Below are positions 44,401 through 54,467 of a stretch of DNA of 64,000 bases, piece after piece. The notes beneath the pieces are model-generated. The model did not search any database and had not been told where the DNA came from. It saw nothing but the letters and a program-made list of their open reading frames with translations. Origin of the DNA: a virus; the IMG/VR virus record IMGVR_UViG_3300021371_000009, positions 1 to 64,000 of that record, one strand, 5' to 3'. The number at the start of each line of letters is the position of its first letter. The first letter of the stretch is position 1. Both the position numbers and the translations under genes were made by a program.

Positions 44401-47400
44401 TCTATCACCCATTGGTTTATCAACTGTTGAATTTAAAAGTTTAGTTTCTACACCTTCACGGACTTGTCCTACTTGTTGAGTACCTACTTGCTGTAGAATG
44501 TTACCATTCCATCCTCCTGATACCCCACTACCAATATTTCGTTCGCCAGTGAAGATTTGTTCACCAAACCAGTTGTCTTGCCATGATTCCCAAACTGTAC
44601 CTTCAACGCCAATCTCATCTGCTAAGAATTGAATTGCATCAAAGTTGTTGTCATCAACAACCACAAGGTCAGGTCTGCGAGTTGTATCTTTCCAATCATC
44701 AGAAGCAGGTGTAAGTATCATCTCTCCAGTATATGGAGAAACTTTATACGCATTGACTTCCATGCTGTCTGAAGCATATGGGTTTTCAATAAATGGTATT
44801 TCACTATAATCTAAAGTAATAACACCATCTTTATGTTTTCTATAGTTTGCGGCAGTTCTTTGTGCATCTGTAGAGTTCTCTTCGACCATCTTCACAATTT
44901 CAGTATGTGCCATTGGTCGCGCTTGCTTTCTTTTCATATCAATAGCAACACGATAATCAGGAGAACCTACATTACCGATTCCGTGACCTTTGAAATTATC
45001 TACAATGAAACCATTCTTCAGTCTTGGATTACCGTCAGCATCTAATATTAGCAAATCGGTTGTTGCTTTCTCAAGCAAGTTGAGTGAACTGACTTCTTCA
45101 AGATTAGAAATTCTAGTTTCAAGTCTGCCAATATCTTTCATAGTGTAGCGTTTATTTTTAATCTTTCTCGCAACAACTTCTGAAATATTGATAACATAAG
45201 GTTTGTACGTCACTTCAAAAAGTGTCATCGCCTTACCAAGGTCAAGAGGTGGTCTAGGAGTAATATCAGGAACTCCAGGTATTCTAATAAACTTACCATC
45301 AAAGTTCATTGCAATCTTATCGATACGTCCTAAGAAGTATGAAAAGTCTGCATTGAAGTTTGTACCAATCATAGGAATTTCAGTGACAGAACCACCACTA
45401 CCTGTGAATGATCCTCCACTATCTTGAATTCTTGGTCTAAAGTCTAAACAGTCACGCAAGTCATATGTATTACCATCTCCATCAGGTGATGAATATATCG
45501 GAATATCTTCGTAATCTACAACACCGTCATAACTGTCTACTGAGAAGTAGTCTCCACCAGAGTGAGTAAAGTAATCAAATGTTACTAGTAGACGCCCTGT
45601 AGGCGCAGGACGACCCGGTTTAAGTATAATTCGTGCTAAGTCATAAAACGCATCTCTTTGACCGTTATCAAATGTAAATCTATCAGTGATATCTTGGTCA
45701 GATGAAGTAGCATTAGTGCTAAAGTCCGCCGCCATTTTGACAGACTTGAGAGCATACCCATCTGCTTTACCAAGAGTAATCTCTGTATTTTGCGCGGCAC
45801 CTTGAGTTGTAATCTGAACTGTGGAATTTGGTTGTAGTGCTTTAGTTTTTTCAGCGCCAGCGGCACCTGAAATTTCAACAGAAGCAATAATTTCAACTGA
45901 GTTACCGTTTGTTGGATTTGCACCAGATGGTAGAGTTTTTGATAATAGATTACTAATTGTTAATGTTCTACCACCATTACTAAGTGCTAAGTCTCCAGAT
46001 GCGATAGGTAAGATTGCACCAACATCTTGTGATGCTAGTGTAGTACCAGTTCCAGTAGCAGTAACAATTGCAATAAAGTTTTGTAAGTTTGATACAGATG
46101 CAAAGGATTCATTATCCGGTACAGTAAACTGTGCGGCACCTGCGGCAATGTTATATGCAACATCAAAGTGTCTTCGTACAGTGTAAGTAGATGATAATAC
46201 GTTGTCTGGATTCTGTGCATCCGAACCACGAATTTTTCTCATTCTAAAGTATCCAGTTGGAAACACTAGAATTTTTTGGTCTGGTCTTAAAAGTTCTGCA
46301 GAAAAACGCTTGAGAATACCACCACTAACAACATTACCTGCGGCGGTTGTTGTGTTAGCAGTTAGTTCTAATGCTAAGTTATTAGTAACAGTATCTACTT
46401 CTCCAATTCTAACATCACCTGTTGTGGTTGTCAAGAATAATACATCACCAGCGCGAACTTGAGAGTTGAATGCAGTACCAACACCAGTTACAGTAGCATC
46501 TGCATCTGCAGTTGAAGCAGTACCAGATAGTGTTACTAGTTTAGGTTCAATCTGGCATGAGAATGTTGCACTCGCCGGTGTTGAACTATCACCGAATGCT
46601 CTAGCATCTCTAGCAAAATCTTTACCATCATTCATTTGAATGTCAAAAATACTGAGTTTATATGTTACTTCATCAATGGCGCCAGTGAAGTCTCCATCAT
46701 GTAACTGAATACCTCTTAGGTTTGCGTTACCAATTACTGCAGGTGAACCATCTATAAAATCATCATAGATGAATACTTCCGCGAAATCATTAATATCAGC
46801 GGCACCAGTTAGTGTGTTTACTAGAACAAAGTTACCAACATCAGTCTGAATTGGTGTATCTACAACAGAGTTGAATGTTCTTGGTTTAGGAACATTAACA
46901 AACTTTGTAATTTTACTTTCGACTTCGTAACCTTGAACATATGCTTTACCAGGTTCAATACCAAGAGCAAGTTTTGCTCTATCACCTGGTGTGTCTGCGT
47001 TTGCATCCCACACACCTCTGTTGGTGCCGTCATTAAAGTGTTCACGAATATCAAGTCTAAAAGGTTTAACTTCATAGTCACCACTTTCATCATATGTTCT
47101 TCTTGCAAATTCTTCTTGTAAGAAGTTATAGTTTGCTTTTTCAACAAGTTTAGAAATCTGTCCTTGCTCACATCTTGCGAGTTCAATAAAGTTTACATCA
47201 TCTGTCGCTGTAAGTGATTTTTTTGTTAGTGTAAGATTAATTTTGTATCTATGTGCGCCAGGAGCGGCAAAGTTAGATGCTCCTTGTGCATTATCTTTAA
47301 GTGTAGCATCTTCTTCAGGTGTTACTGTAGTTTGTGATACTTGAAATCCTACACGAAAAGATGGATAGTTATGATATGGTTCAAGCAGAATTCTTTGCGC

Positions 47401-48105
47401 TTCGTTTGCAACAAAGAATCCATTGATGAAATAAACACCTGCTTGAATTTGAATTGCAGAACCTCTACCAACAGTATCACTATTACCCGCGGCAGTCATT
47501 ACCGCAGGGTCAAAGAAGTCGATATCAGGTGTGCCTTCAGGTTGTGTAGACATAACAGTACCAGTTGTTAATAGTGATGCTGTTAGTTCTGTAGTTTGGT
47601 CAGCAGTCATATCTGGATTTTTTGCAACAGTATTATCTGCATTCAAAGATGTAACATTTTCACCAATAGCGTATCTTTTGGTTGCACCATCAGTACCACT
47701 ATCTTCATATTTAATATACAGGGTTAAAGGTGTAGTAGAGGTGGCCGCTAAAGTTCCAATAACTTTCGCTTTAACGCCTGTCTCTGAACCCGTAATAATC
47801 TTGTTTAAAAAATCTGTTCTATAACTTTCTACGTTCTGAGCATTAAATGTTGATTGTATCTTAATGAAATCATATTCAAAGTCGAAAGCGATGTCGCCAG
47901 GAATAACCATCGAACCTTCTTTAAAGACATGTCGTCCATGTCTCTCAATCTGATTTTGTAAAATCGATTGTAGTTGGGTTAACTCTCTCGCCTGAACTGG
48001 AAATCCAGGACGAAAGAGTACACGATGAAAATTCTTCGCTTTAGCACCACCCGCGCCTTCAAAATCATCATAATAAGGGTCTACATTAAAATCTATAACT
48101 GCCAT
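41416..48105 (-). CDS. giant baseplate/structural protein (2229 aa, gp10-like C-terminal part)
   Basis: The N-terminus (HRVLFRPGFPVQARELTQLQ and LQNQIERHGRHVFKEGS) matches large cyanophage virion proteins of the DUF4815 type. Around residues 1614-1640 is a Gly/Asp-rich linker, followed by DPLAQTFVINE and DLYFNEAGTRPIIIQMV, which resemble the gp10-like region of T4-type baseplate wedges. It would form the outer baseplate and connect to fibres. At 2229 residues it is far larger than T4 gp10 (602), perhaps combining several T4 wedge functions. Confidence 0.78.
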   Translation of the reverse strand: MAVIDFNVDPYYDDFEGAGGAKAKNFHRVLFRPGFPVQARELTQLQSILQNQIERHGRHVFKEGSMVIPGDIAFDFEYDFIKIQSTFNAQNVESYRTDFLNKIITGSETGVKAKVIGTLAATSTTPLTLYIKYEDSGTDGATKRYAIGENVTSLNADNTVAKNPDMTADQTTELTASLLTTGTVMSTQPEGTPDIDFFDPAVMTAAGNSDTVGRGSAIQIQAGVYFINGFFVANEAQRILLEPYHNYPSFRVGFQVSQTTVTPEEDATLKDNAQGASNFAAPGAHRYKINLTLTKKSLTATDDVNFIELARCEQGQISKLVEKANYNFLQEEFARRTYDESGDYEVKPFRLDIREHFNDGTNRGVWDANADTPGDRAKLALGIEPGKAYVQGYEVESKITKFVNVPKPRTFNSVVDTPIQTDVGNFVLVNTLTGAADINDFAEVFIYDDFIDGSPAVIGNANLRGIQLHDGDFTGAIDEVTYKLSIFDIQMNDGKDFARDARAFGDSSTPASATFSCQIEPKLVTLSGTASTADADATVTGVGTAFNSQVRAGDVLFLTTTTGDVRIGEVDTVTNNLALELTANTTTAAGNVVSGGILKRFSAELLRPDQKILVFPTGYFRMRKIRGSDAQNPDNVLSSTYTVRRHFDVAYNIAAGAAQFTVPDNESFASVSNLQNFIAIVTATGTGTTLASQDVGAILPIASGDLALSNGGRTLTISNLLSKTLPSGANPTNGNSVEIIASVEISGAAGAEKTKALQPNSTVQITTQGAAQNTEITLGKADGYALKSVKMAADFSTNATSSDQDITDRFTFDNGQRDAFYDLARIILKPGRPAPTGRLLVTFDYFTHSGGDYFSVDSYDGVVDYEDIPIYSSPDGDGNTYDLRDCLDFRPRIQDSGGSFTGSGGSVTEIPMIGTNFNADFSYFLGRIDKIAMNFDGKFIRIPGVPDITPRPPLDLGKAMTLFEVTYKPYVINISEVVARKIKNKRYTMKDIGRLETRISNLEEVSSLNLLEKATTDLLILDADGNPRLKNGFIVDNFKGHGIGNVGSPDYRVAIDMKRKQARPMAHTEIVKMVEENSTDAQRTAANYRKHKDGVITLDYSEIPFIENPYASDSMEVNAYKVSPYTGEMILTPASDDWKDTTRRPDLVVVDDNNFDAIQFLADEIGVEGTVWESWQDNWFGEQIFTGERNIGSGVSGGWNGNILQQVGTQQVGQVREGVETKLLNSTVDKPMGDRIVDMSMIPYMREIPIHVQIDNMKPRTKVNAFFDNVSVNAYVKPDDKFTVTAPNRTDFQFDPLQDPGVEFDTDNARYFGTFADPDSDIAYPALAFALGDVVRNSVHTATSISNVAKVGNTVTITASSVSGISVGHVVEFANIVGSTELNEGKYRVESVDTGTSTFTIVNFDATGTPIGTVTAYTSGGTVTRLQASGVVSYAGHLNTETADTLPHTFHVSNIKNGFAIGDDLTGTIDNALGAKNLCEITAINSVSDGTSTDIYKNLKQFGDDNITDNEGTYTGVFVVPNTDTVKFRTGDRTLRFIDNNTNNIEIGIHTTKAEKIFHATGINETREETILSLRQAEFVRDRLQEEREISRNITGSTRFQRTSRVQPPPSADGGDGGDGGGSGAGGGCGQHDPLAQTFVINEAKDGVMITKVDLYFNEAGTRPIIIQMVNTKDGFPSEKIIQQKVIDVADVKVSTDATVPTTVVFDSPIFLAGDVTYAILIKVDQPGCKVFFSDIGESNLGDNRTISRNPLTGTMFLSQNGNTWTPHQTRDIKMTMYRALFTGNVAVMDFKNVRNGFTVLNNNPFETAPNTNKVRVTQRNHGLSVGDKVTIANVAPGFYGANSTTNGIPHTEFNKQHTVVGPVTNDTYVIEVTAGNVVNGIAGLSSDTVGGGNVQATRNFIADIIQPTLTNIRFAQSSLTYDMNVQKKAGNIFTGFKPVQENQNQIYDEPMIIESKENESGTVGYSARIRATFNTLNDFVSPMIDSQRISLCCIQNRIDNRVETDVNLSTHDDRTAVSADTNVAFSNTNGNITTTNSATRDLFDTLDIGKYITISGAANSGNNQKYLISNYKNDGTTATITTTPVPATDEAASNAVTIVQHEKYLHDIAPAGASNLANYVTRRFTLQNPSTAIKILYEMNRPASCTVDVYYKRITDGTEQKFETIPWAKVDTEISDSADGDPTVFRERTHLVEGLAEFSAVAIKIVMKSTNTSFVPKIKNLRVIALAL

Positions 48106-48133
48106 TTATTGCTCCGGTATCTTTCTATTCTAC

Positions 48134-48140
48134 TATTTAG
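48134..48140 (-). promoter_or_regulatory. late promoter CTAAATA before the giant protein
   Basis: Minus strand CTAAATAGTAGA, about 29 bases before the ATG at 48105; CTAAATA is the variant seen in cyanophages. Confidence 0.5.
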
Positions 48141-48141
48141 A

Positions 48142-49500
48142 CTAGAATTCAATGACTAGTTTGATATCTTCAATCTGGTCAGATGCACGATTAATCGGGC
48201 GTCTATGTTCTAGATACATGATATCACCACTGTCAGGTTCTACTTCAGGATTGTTTAGTGCATTGATAGTACCTGCGGCAGAAGAAGTTCCACCTGTTAC
48301 TGTCTCAGCACCAGTGAATGAAGTAAATCCAGTATTCACATCTTGATAGTAGCGTAGAATTCTGTTACTAGAATCCCAATCAATTACTCTCGCAGATGCA
48401 GATGAAGAACCACCTGTGATTGTTTCATCAACTACAAATGTTCCAGTAAGACCCGCACTCTCAAAAGTGATAGACTTAGTTGCTGTTCTTGTAGTATCTG
48501 TAGCAACAGTAGTAGTACCATAGTTAAATGGATCACGAACAAGACCAATTCTACGATAGTCATTAGAAACTGGGAAGTCACCAGAACCATCATTGTACTC
48601 AAGTCTTACATTGTTCATTACATAGAATCCACCAAGTTCATGAATAGCATTCGATGAATGTCCACCTTCTGGTGAAATGATTGCTTTCAATGCTCCAGCA
48701 GAACCTCCACCACCGGACACAGTGATAGTTGCTTGAGTATAACCAGAACCTGCGTTGGTAATATTTACTGCATTAATAGAACCAGCAGAAACGGTTACTG
48801 TTGCAGTTGCGCCTGTACCATCACCAGTAATAGTGACTGTAGGTGCTGACGTATAACCAGAACCTGCGGCAGTGATATTAATTTTCTTAATTTCACCATC
48901 TGTTGCCGCTTGCTGTGTATCATACTGTTCTTTGTATGGTTGTCCGGCGCCTGGATCAGAAGCAATGAATTTCACTGGCATGAAGTCCGTTGACAAGAAC
49001 TTCAGAGCATCAGCGGCAGAAATTGTGTACATGTATTTCCATACATAACTATCTGCAGTTGTGATATAACCAGTGTCAGTACCAGTTGGTTTTGTAGTTG
49101 ATGCGCCACCATTGTTATTATTAATAACTTTGTAGACGTTGTAATCATCTGTCAGAACATAGTATGTTGCGGCAGAAAGTGATGTTGCACCACTGGCGGC
49201 AGCATTTGTTGATGAATAGTCATGCGCGTACTCATCGTATACTGTACCAGAAGTCCAGTCTCTTCTTACTACTGCGTGAACAACGTCTGATGCAGTCACA
49301 CGCTTCATGGCGACCATATCGTCATAAGCATTAAATGCTGTATCGTTGTTATCAACAGGAGTAGGAGGAGATGTATCATCGGACCACGCTTGTGGACGAC
49401 CGATGAACAAATAAATGTTTGTTCCTGATGCTTCACTGAATGCTTCGATATATTGCTCTGCATTGTGAATACGGAACTTATTAGTAATGATTGCGGCCAT
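48142..49500 (-). CDS. 8: baseplate wedge protein gp8 with repeat insertions
   Basis: N-terminal NKFRIHNAEQYIEAFSEASG then NIYLFIGRPQAW mark gp8. The middle has a repeated GSGYT module (ITAAGSGYTSAPTVTITGDG and ITNAGSGYTQATITVSG), and residues 354-413 carry two copies of a TITGGSSSASA/TVTGGTSSAAG unit shared with gp13. The 452 residues exceed T4 gp8 (334) because of these. It is part of the baseplate wedge. A late promoter (TATAAATA, 49537-49544) precedes it. Confidence 0.88.
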   Translation of the reverse strand: MAAIITNKFRIHNAEQYIEAFSEASGTNIYLFIGRPQAWSDDTSPPTPVDNNDTAFNAYDDMVAMKRVTASDVVHAVVRRDWTSGTVYDEYAHDYSSTNAAASGATSLSAATYYVLTDDYNVYKVINNNNGGASTTKPTGTDTGYITTADSYVWKYMYTISAADALKFLSTDFMPVKFIASDPGAGQPYKEQYDTQQAATDGEIKKINITAAGSGYTSAPTVTITGDGTGATATVTVSAGSINAVNITNAGSGYTQATITVSGGGGSAGALKAIISPEGGHSSNAIHELGGFYVMNNVRLEYNDGSGDFPVSNDYRRIGLVRDPFNYGTTTVATDTTRTATKSITFESAGLTGTFVVDETITGGSSSASARVIDWDSSNRILRYYQDVNTGFTSFTGAETVTGGTSSAAGTINALNNPEVEPDSGDIMYLEHRRPINRASDQIEDIKLVIEF

Positions 49501-49536
49501 TTTTTCCTCTCTTTAAACTAATTAAGTGTGTTACAT

Positions 49537-49544
49537 TATTTATA
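49537..49544 (-). promoter_or_regulatory. late promoter TATAAATA for gp8
   Basis: Minus strand TATAAATAATGTA, about 37 bases before the gp8 ATG at 49500. Confidence 0.65.
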
Positions 49545-49551
49545 AGACTTT

Positions 49552-52506
49552 TTAACTGCTTCGTAGGAAGATTTCGGAATCAAATGTGAAATCTAGTTTT
49601 CTACCAGGAAAGTTTACTAAGTCATCTACATTATTGACAATCTCATTCAAATGTACGATTTGCGTATTTGCATAAGTATCCCAATAATCATCATTGCTGG
49701 TGTTACTACCAGAATAATTACTTGTCAATTTAGAACTATCATATGTTCCTCTATATATACGACCACCGCGGTCGATTTCTCTAGTTCCTGCGCTGTATGG
49801 CGGGAACAAGAACTTGAAGCGGTCTAGTGAATACCCTGTAGGTCCGAGTTTTGCTGACCCATAGGACTCATGTAAGTGTGCATCTTCTAGACCAAGAGAT
49901 GCAATTAAGTGTAGTTTCGATGATGAAGTTGCTGTTAGTACATCTGTAGATGTGATAGTTGGTAATAGAAGTGTGACTACATTCTGTACGCTCTGTGCAA
50001 CTCTAGCAATTTGGTTATAAATCTCTATTGTGTGTTTAACTGAAGTTCCTGCAGTCAATGTCTCTGCCCACGTTTCAAATGTTTGCAGTATAATAGTAAT
50101 ATCAGGAGTTTGGTCAGTCTTACCATGTTGGTTACCATCTGCAGTTTCATTGTTTGGTGATGCAGGTATTCTTGCACTCTCATCAAATGAAGCACCTGCG
50201 TCACGCAAGAACAATGTAATGTCTTTTAAGAATTGAGCAGTAGCATCAATGTTGGCAATAGGTGTAGCATGTGATGGGAATTGTAGAATAGGCATTACAC
50301 CACCTGCTTCTGTTCCGATAACCAACTCTTCACCTCTCAAATAATTCTTGCCTTTATTGGTGTTGACTTCTTCACTGTCTTCCATCAGAATGAAATTACC
50401 ATCTTCAGTAACTATTCTAGTTTCAAACATATTTGCATGAACAACTTCTGTAAAAATCTCTAATTCTATTTTTTGCAATCTCGCAACAGGAGTTGCAGAC
50501 TTTAGAATTTCTAGTAATATTTGAAGTTCTTTAAATCTAGGTTGATTACCATTCAGTCTAAATTCAGAACCGCCCCATGCTCTGGCAGAAACAGATGTTG
50601 AAACCGAAACCTCACCAAACAGTGCAAGACCAACTGGATGAAGAATTCTCTTAACTGCATCTCTCCATACGTTGATTGAGTTACCTACTTTGATAACATA
50701 TGAAAAATCTTGATAATAAAAACTGTCTTGAATACTCTTAGAACTTTCAGATAAACGACCATCTGCACCAAAGAGAACACCTTCACTAGAAGATACTGTT
50801 CCATTCTGAGGATTAATTACAGCAGAACCAACTTGACAAACTGTTGCTGTTGCACCAGAAATTACGCCCGTTATTCTAGACCTTCTAAGACATATATCAT
50901 CTTTCTCATATAAACTAGAATTTAATCTAAATGTGTCTTCAAATGTATCTAGTTTAATCTTATACAAGTTTCTATCGGTATCTATTGATTGAATAGTCCC
51001 ATTTTCAACAGTTGTGATTTCACTTAATAGTGCATCTCCAGTCTCTAGCAATATACTATCTTCATCTTGCTTTAGAAGTTTATATGGTTGACTAGTTATT
51101 GCTTCACCTGCAATAAAAGTACCTTCAATATTCTCTAATATTAAATTCTCTTGTACAATAACATCAGGAGGTGAAGTATATCCACTACCCAAGTTTGTTC
51201 TAATAACTCCAGTAATTCGACCTAGATTATTAGATAATGATTTAATTACTGCGCCAGTTCCATTTGTTGATGTCACACCAACAAGAGGAAGTCTATCATA
51301 ATTCACACCTTCATTTACAATAGTTAAATCATGAATAATTCCTACATGGTCAGCATCATCTGGAATAATACGACCACCATCTTCTAATAGAAGTAAATCA
51401 CCATCTTCTTTAGCAATTTCTCTCAAATCACCTGCTAAAATACTGTGTCCGCTTTCTAGAAGAATGCCTGAACCATCTGCTTCAGATATTAATCTACCTT
51501 CGTTACGCTTTACAATTGCACTAGCATTTGCTCCCAACCCTCCATCTGTGTAAGAGAGAGGATCACCTAAAGCATAATCACGACCTCCATTTTCAATCAA
51601 ATAATCTTGAATTGAACCTTTACCTACTGTGCTAATATCAAATTGAGAAGAATTACCAATCTCTTCAGATACTACTATATCTCCGCTTTCTGTAGTAATA
51701 TATCCACTATCATCTTCTTTTTCTAATCTAGGTGTTTTATTAGAAGTTACAAGAGGGTCACCAGTATTATAATAAGCACCTGAAGTAGGAATACTAATGC
51801 CTGTGATAATATTATCAACTTCACCTTCGACTATGCCTGTATCTGTAGGTACTGAGATAATTTGTCCTGCAACAAAAATACCTGCAACTGAGTTTTGAGT
51901 GAGTGTAAGTTGATATATTGTACTAGTTCCAGATTGAAACGCAATAAAGTTTTCAATAAGACCTGTTGCTTGGTTAATGTCTGGTTGTAAAGGTACATTT
52001 TTCTGTAATATTTGTTTACCTACAATCTCACCAATGTTTGCAGTATCTCCAGTAAAGTCTTTAATATTGATAATAATATCAGAAGTAAACTGTCCATCGG
52101 ATACACGCAACATATCTCGTTTTGGATAGTAAACAGAAACATCTTCATTAAACAACATTCTAAACAAAAGAATAATAGATTTGTCTGTTCCTTTTGCTTG
52201 ATAGAATTCTTTAATATTTTTTAGAAGAGTTCTCTTATCATTAAGAATGGAATCAGGAATATCTACAAGATAATTTTCTTTAAAATATGTTACAAAAGCA
52301 TCTACTGTATTATCAATGTCATTATACAACTTAGCATTACGAGTTGTTTCGATGGCATTGCCATTTAATTCTAACCACTCATAGTATGCTTCAATAAAAG
52401 TGACAAATGTTGTATGGTCACTTCTGACAAATTCAGGCAATTGGTCTCCTATTATAGAAGATACCGCGCCTTTTATGTTATCAATATTTGCTTTAAGTAA
52501 AGACAT
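49552..52506 (-). CDS. large baseplate wedge protein (gp7-like by position, 984 aa)
   Basis: Lies between gp6 and gp8, where T4 has gene 7. The N-terminal 140 residues (FVTFIEAYYEWLELNGNAIE, then LFRMLFNEDVSVYYPKRDM) form a pattern common to large structural proteins of T4-like marine phages. Later segments repeat short acidic 'LLLEDGG' and 'ILLESG' units (for example at 365-375) and a GSGYTSPPDVIV motif similar to gp8. T4 gp7 has 1032 residues. A wedge role is inferred from place and length. Confidence 0.7.
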   Translation of the reverse strand: MSLLKANIDNIKGAVSSIIGDQLPEFVRSDHTTFVTFIEAYYEWLELNGNAIETTRNAKLYNDIDNTVDAFVTYFKENYLVDIPDSILNDKRTLLKNIKEFYQAKGTDKSIILLFRMLFNEDVSVYYPKRDMLRVSDGQFTSDIIINIKDFTGDTANIGEIVGKQILQKNVPLQPDINQATGLIENFIAFQSGTSTIYQLTLTQNSVAGIFVAGQIISVPTDTGIVEGEVDNIITGISIPTSGAYYNTGDPLVTSNKTPRLEKEDDSGYITTESGDIVVSEEIGNSSQFDISTVGKGSIQDYLIENGGRDYALGDPLSYTDGGLGANASAIVKRNEGRLISEADGSGILLESGHSILAGDLREIAKEDGDLLLLEDGGRIIPDDADHVGIIHDLTIVNEGVNYDRLPLVGVTSTNGTGAVIKSLSNNLGRITGVIRTNLGSGYTSPPDVIVQENLILENIEGTFIAGEAITSQPYKLLKQDEDSILLETGDALLSEITTVENGTIQSIDTDRNLYKIKLDTFEDTFRLNSSLYEKDDICLRRSRITGVISGATATVCQVGSAVINPQNGTVSSSEGVLFGADGRLSESSKSIQDSFYYQDFSYVIKVGNSINVWRDAVKRILHPVGLALFGEVSVSTSVSARAWGGSEFRLNGNQPRFKELQILLEILKSATPVARLQKIELEIFTEVVHANMFETRIVTEDGNFILMEDSEEVNTNKGKNYLRGEELVIGTEAGGVMPILQFPSHATPIANIDATAQFLKDITLFLRDAGASFDESARIPASPNNETADGNQHGKTDQTPDITIILQTFETWAETLTAGTSVKHTIEIYNQIARVAQSVQNVVTLLLPTITSTDVLTATSSSKLHLIASLGLEDAHLHESYGSAKLGPTGYSLDRFKFLFPPYSAGTREIDRGGRIYRGTYDSSKLTSNYSGSNTSNDDYWDTYANTQIVHLNEIVNNVDDLVNFPGRKLDFTFDSEIFLRSS

Positions 52507-54467
52507 TAATATCCGCTTCCACTGCCGCTACCTGATGATCCGCTACTACCACCACTGCTTTGTACTTGAATACTTGATGCGGCACCTGCTACACCTGTAC
52601 CTCCAGTTCTACTTAATTCACTAGAACTAGTAGTCTGATAATCAACACCCGCTGAGGATTCTCCAGTTGCAATCTTATCAACGATTGTATTAACTGTGAT
52701 ATCTTCAGTATTGATAGTTAATAGTACATTACGAACACTTACAATATCGTTAGAATTCAATGTCACAAAAACCTCAACTGAGTTATTATCTAAGACTGTT
52801 CCTGTAATATTCAACTGGTCAACGATTAGTTTACCTGTGCCATAATCAATAGCACCTTGCGTATTATTAACATAAACTTTAGTTGATGAACCTTCTTCAA
52901 GATAATATGAACGAATGTTTCCATTACCATCATCATCTAAGTACAATGTTTGAAGTCTTCCTGAAATATTAAATCCCGTTGAAGATAAGTTTGATGGTGA
53001 TCCAGGTCCTTGAGTAAATATTGGATTATAGAAGTTAATAGTATATTTACTTTCTTGATTTAAAATAGCATCAAAATTTCTCTCGCATCTAATTGTTGAA
53101 ATGTTAGATATAACACCTTTATCTGCTTGGTCAATAATAGATACAAATTTAGAATATCTAAAAACACTATCAAAGTCTTTTAATTCTGTAGAATTGAAAG
53201 TTGTGACTGCATCACGAATAGCAGAAGAAATATCAGTCATCGTTGATGTTGTAATATTCGGATTCCAATACGCTGTGATTGTAGGAATAATATTAATATA
53301 AACAGGGTCTACAATTTCAGGTGTGATAGAAACCATAGTCTTTCCAGATAAGACAGTATTTTTAATAGCATCTTTAGTTGATGTGGTCAATGTTCTTCCT
53401 GTTTTCGGTTTGATTGACAAAAATACTTTTCCGTAAATAGGAGGGTCATTATCTTCACCACCCCAAACTTGCATAGCATCAACATTATTATATAACTTAG
53501 GAAGAATAACTTTATAGTCTTCTGCGGTCACTGCTCTTTTTTGTGCAGAGTATGATTTAGGAGCATTAAATTTTATACTCTCTATAGTTTCTCTAGGTGC
53601 ACCGTTTTCAGAGTTGATGACAGTAGTAATTGTTGCGTTAGTAGAACCACCGACAGAACTTTGCAGTGTAAATGAATTTGCTCCATTAGCATCTTCTTCA
53701 TTACATACAATATATTCAATAATTATGATATTACCATCTGATAGTGATTTACCCAAAACATCATCACCAAAAGACAACTCATAGAAACCATTTTCAACAG
53801 CATCTAGAAAAAATACTTCCGAGTCGGATTTGACTTCTAAGAAGTCATCTGCTTCAACATAAGTTGATGTTGTTAAATCAGCAACAGATTCCTGAACTTT
53901 TACTTTTAGTGTAGACACATCTATGTTTCTATCATTCAATAAAAATCTTTGTGCAGGATCGGCACTATTTTTAGTATATTGAAGTGTCAGTAGTGTTCCT
54001 TCTTTCACATCGATATTGGTAAATGTATAGACACCTTCTGTAGGAATAATAGTTACATCAGAAGTTGTAACAAATTGATAGTTAGCATCATTCACACGAC
54101 TTCTAAATACGGTTCCTTTAGTCATCGTCAAAGAAGATGGATTTCCAGTAGGACTATTAATAGTTACGTTAATTCTAGCAGTTGCCGCTGTTGAAGAGCG
54201 AGGACGATATCCAAGATGTTTTGCAAGAGATATTACACTATCTCTTTTCACCGCACTGTCTAAGAACATTTCGTTTGCTACCATGTTTGCGTAAATAGCA
54301 TTGTAGTGTGTATTATAAGATAGTACATCAAGCAACGTATTCATTGCTGACCCCTCAAAATTATAATCTTTAAATTCTTCTTGAGATGATAAGTAAGATT
54401 TTAGATTAGTTTTAATATTGTTAAAATCTAACTCGGTAACTCTTAATCTGCTAGTTGTCTGTGCCAT
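52506..54467 (-). CDS. 6: baseplate wedge protein gp6
   Basis: The 653 residues (T4: 660) begin with the conserved TELDFNNIKTNLKSYLSSQE and FEGSAMNTLLDVLSYNTHYN, then VKRDSVISLAKHLGYRPRS. The middle repeats the J-like fold (AEDYKVILPKLYNNVDAMQV). It ends in a Gly/Ser-rich tail. It is the wedge ring protein. TAATG/one-base overlap with both neighbours. Confidence 0.95.
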   Translation of the reverse strand: MAQTTSRLRVTELDFNNIKTNLKSYLSSQEEFKDYNFEGSAMNTLLDVLSYNTHYNAIYANMVANEMFLDSAVKRDSVISLAKHLGYRPRSSTAATARINVTINSPTGNPSSLTMTKGTVFRSRVNDANYQFVTTSDVTIIPTEGVYTFTNIDVKEGTLLTLQYTKNSADPAQRFLLNDRNIDVSTLKVKVQESVADLTTSTYVEADDFLEVKSDSEVFFLDAVENGFYELSFGDDVLGKSLSDGNIIIIEYIVCNEEDANGANSFTLQSSVGGSTNATITTVINSENGAPRETIESIKFNAPKSYSAQKRAVTAEDYKVILPKLYNNVDAMQVWGGEDNDPPIYGKVFLSIKPKTGRTLTTSTKDAIKNTVLSGKTMVSITPEIVDPVYINIIPTITAYWNPNITTSTMTDISSAIRDAVTTFNSTELKDFDSVFRYSKFVSIIDQADKGVISNISTIRCERNFDAILNQESKYTINFYNPIFTQGPGSPSNLSSTGFNISGRLQTLYLDDDGNGNIRSYYLEEGSSTKVYVNNTQGAIDYGTGKLIVDQLNITGTVLDNNSVEVFVTLNSNDIVSVRNVLLTINTEDITVNTIVDKIATGESSAGVDYQTTSSSELSRTGGTGVAGAASSIQVQSSGGSSGSSGSGSGSGY

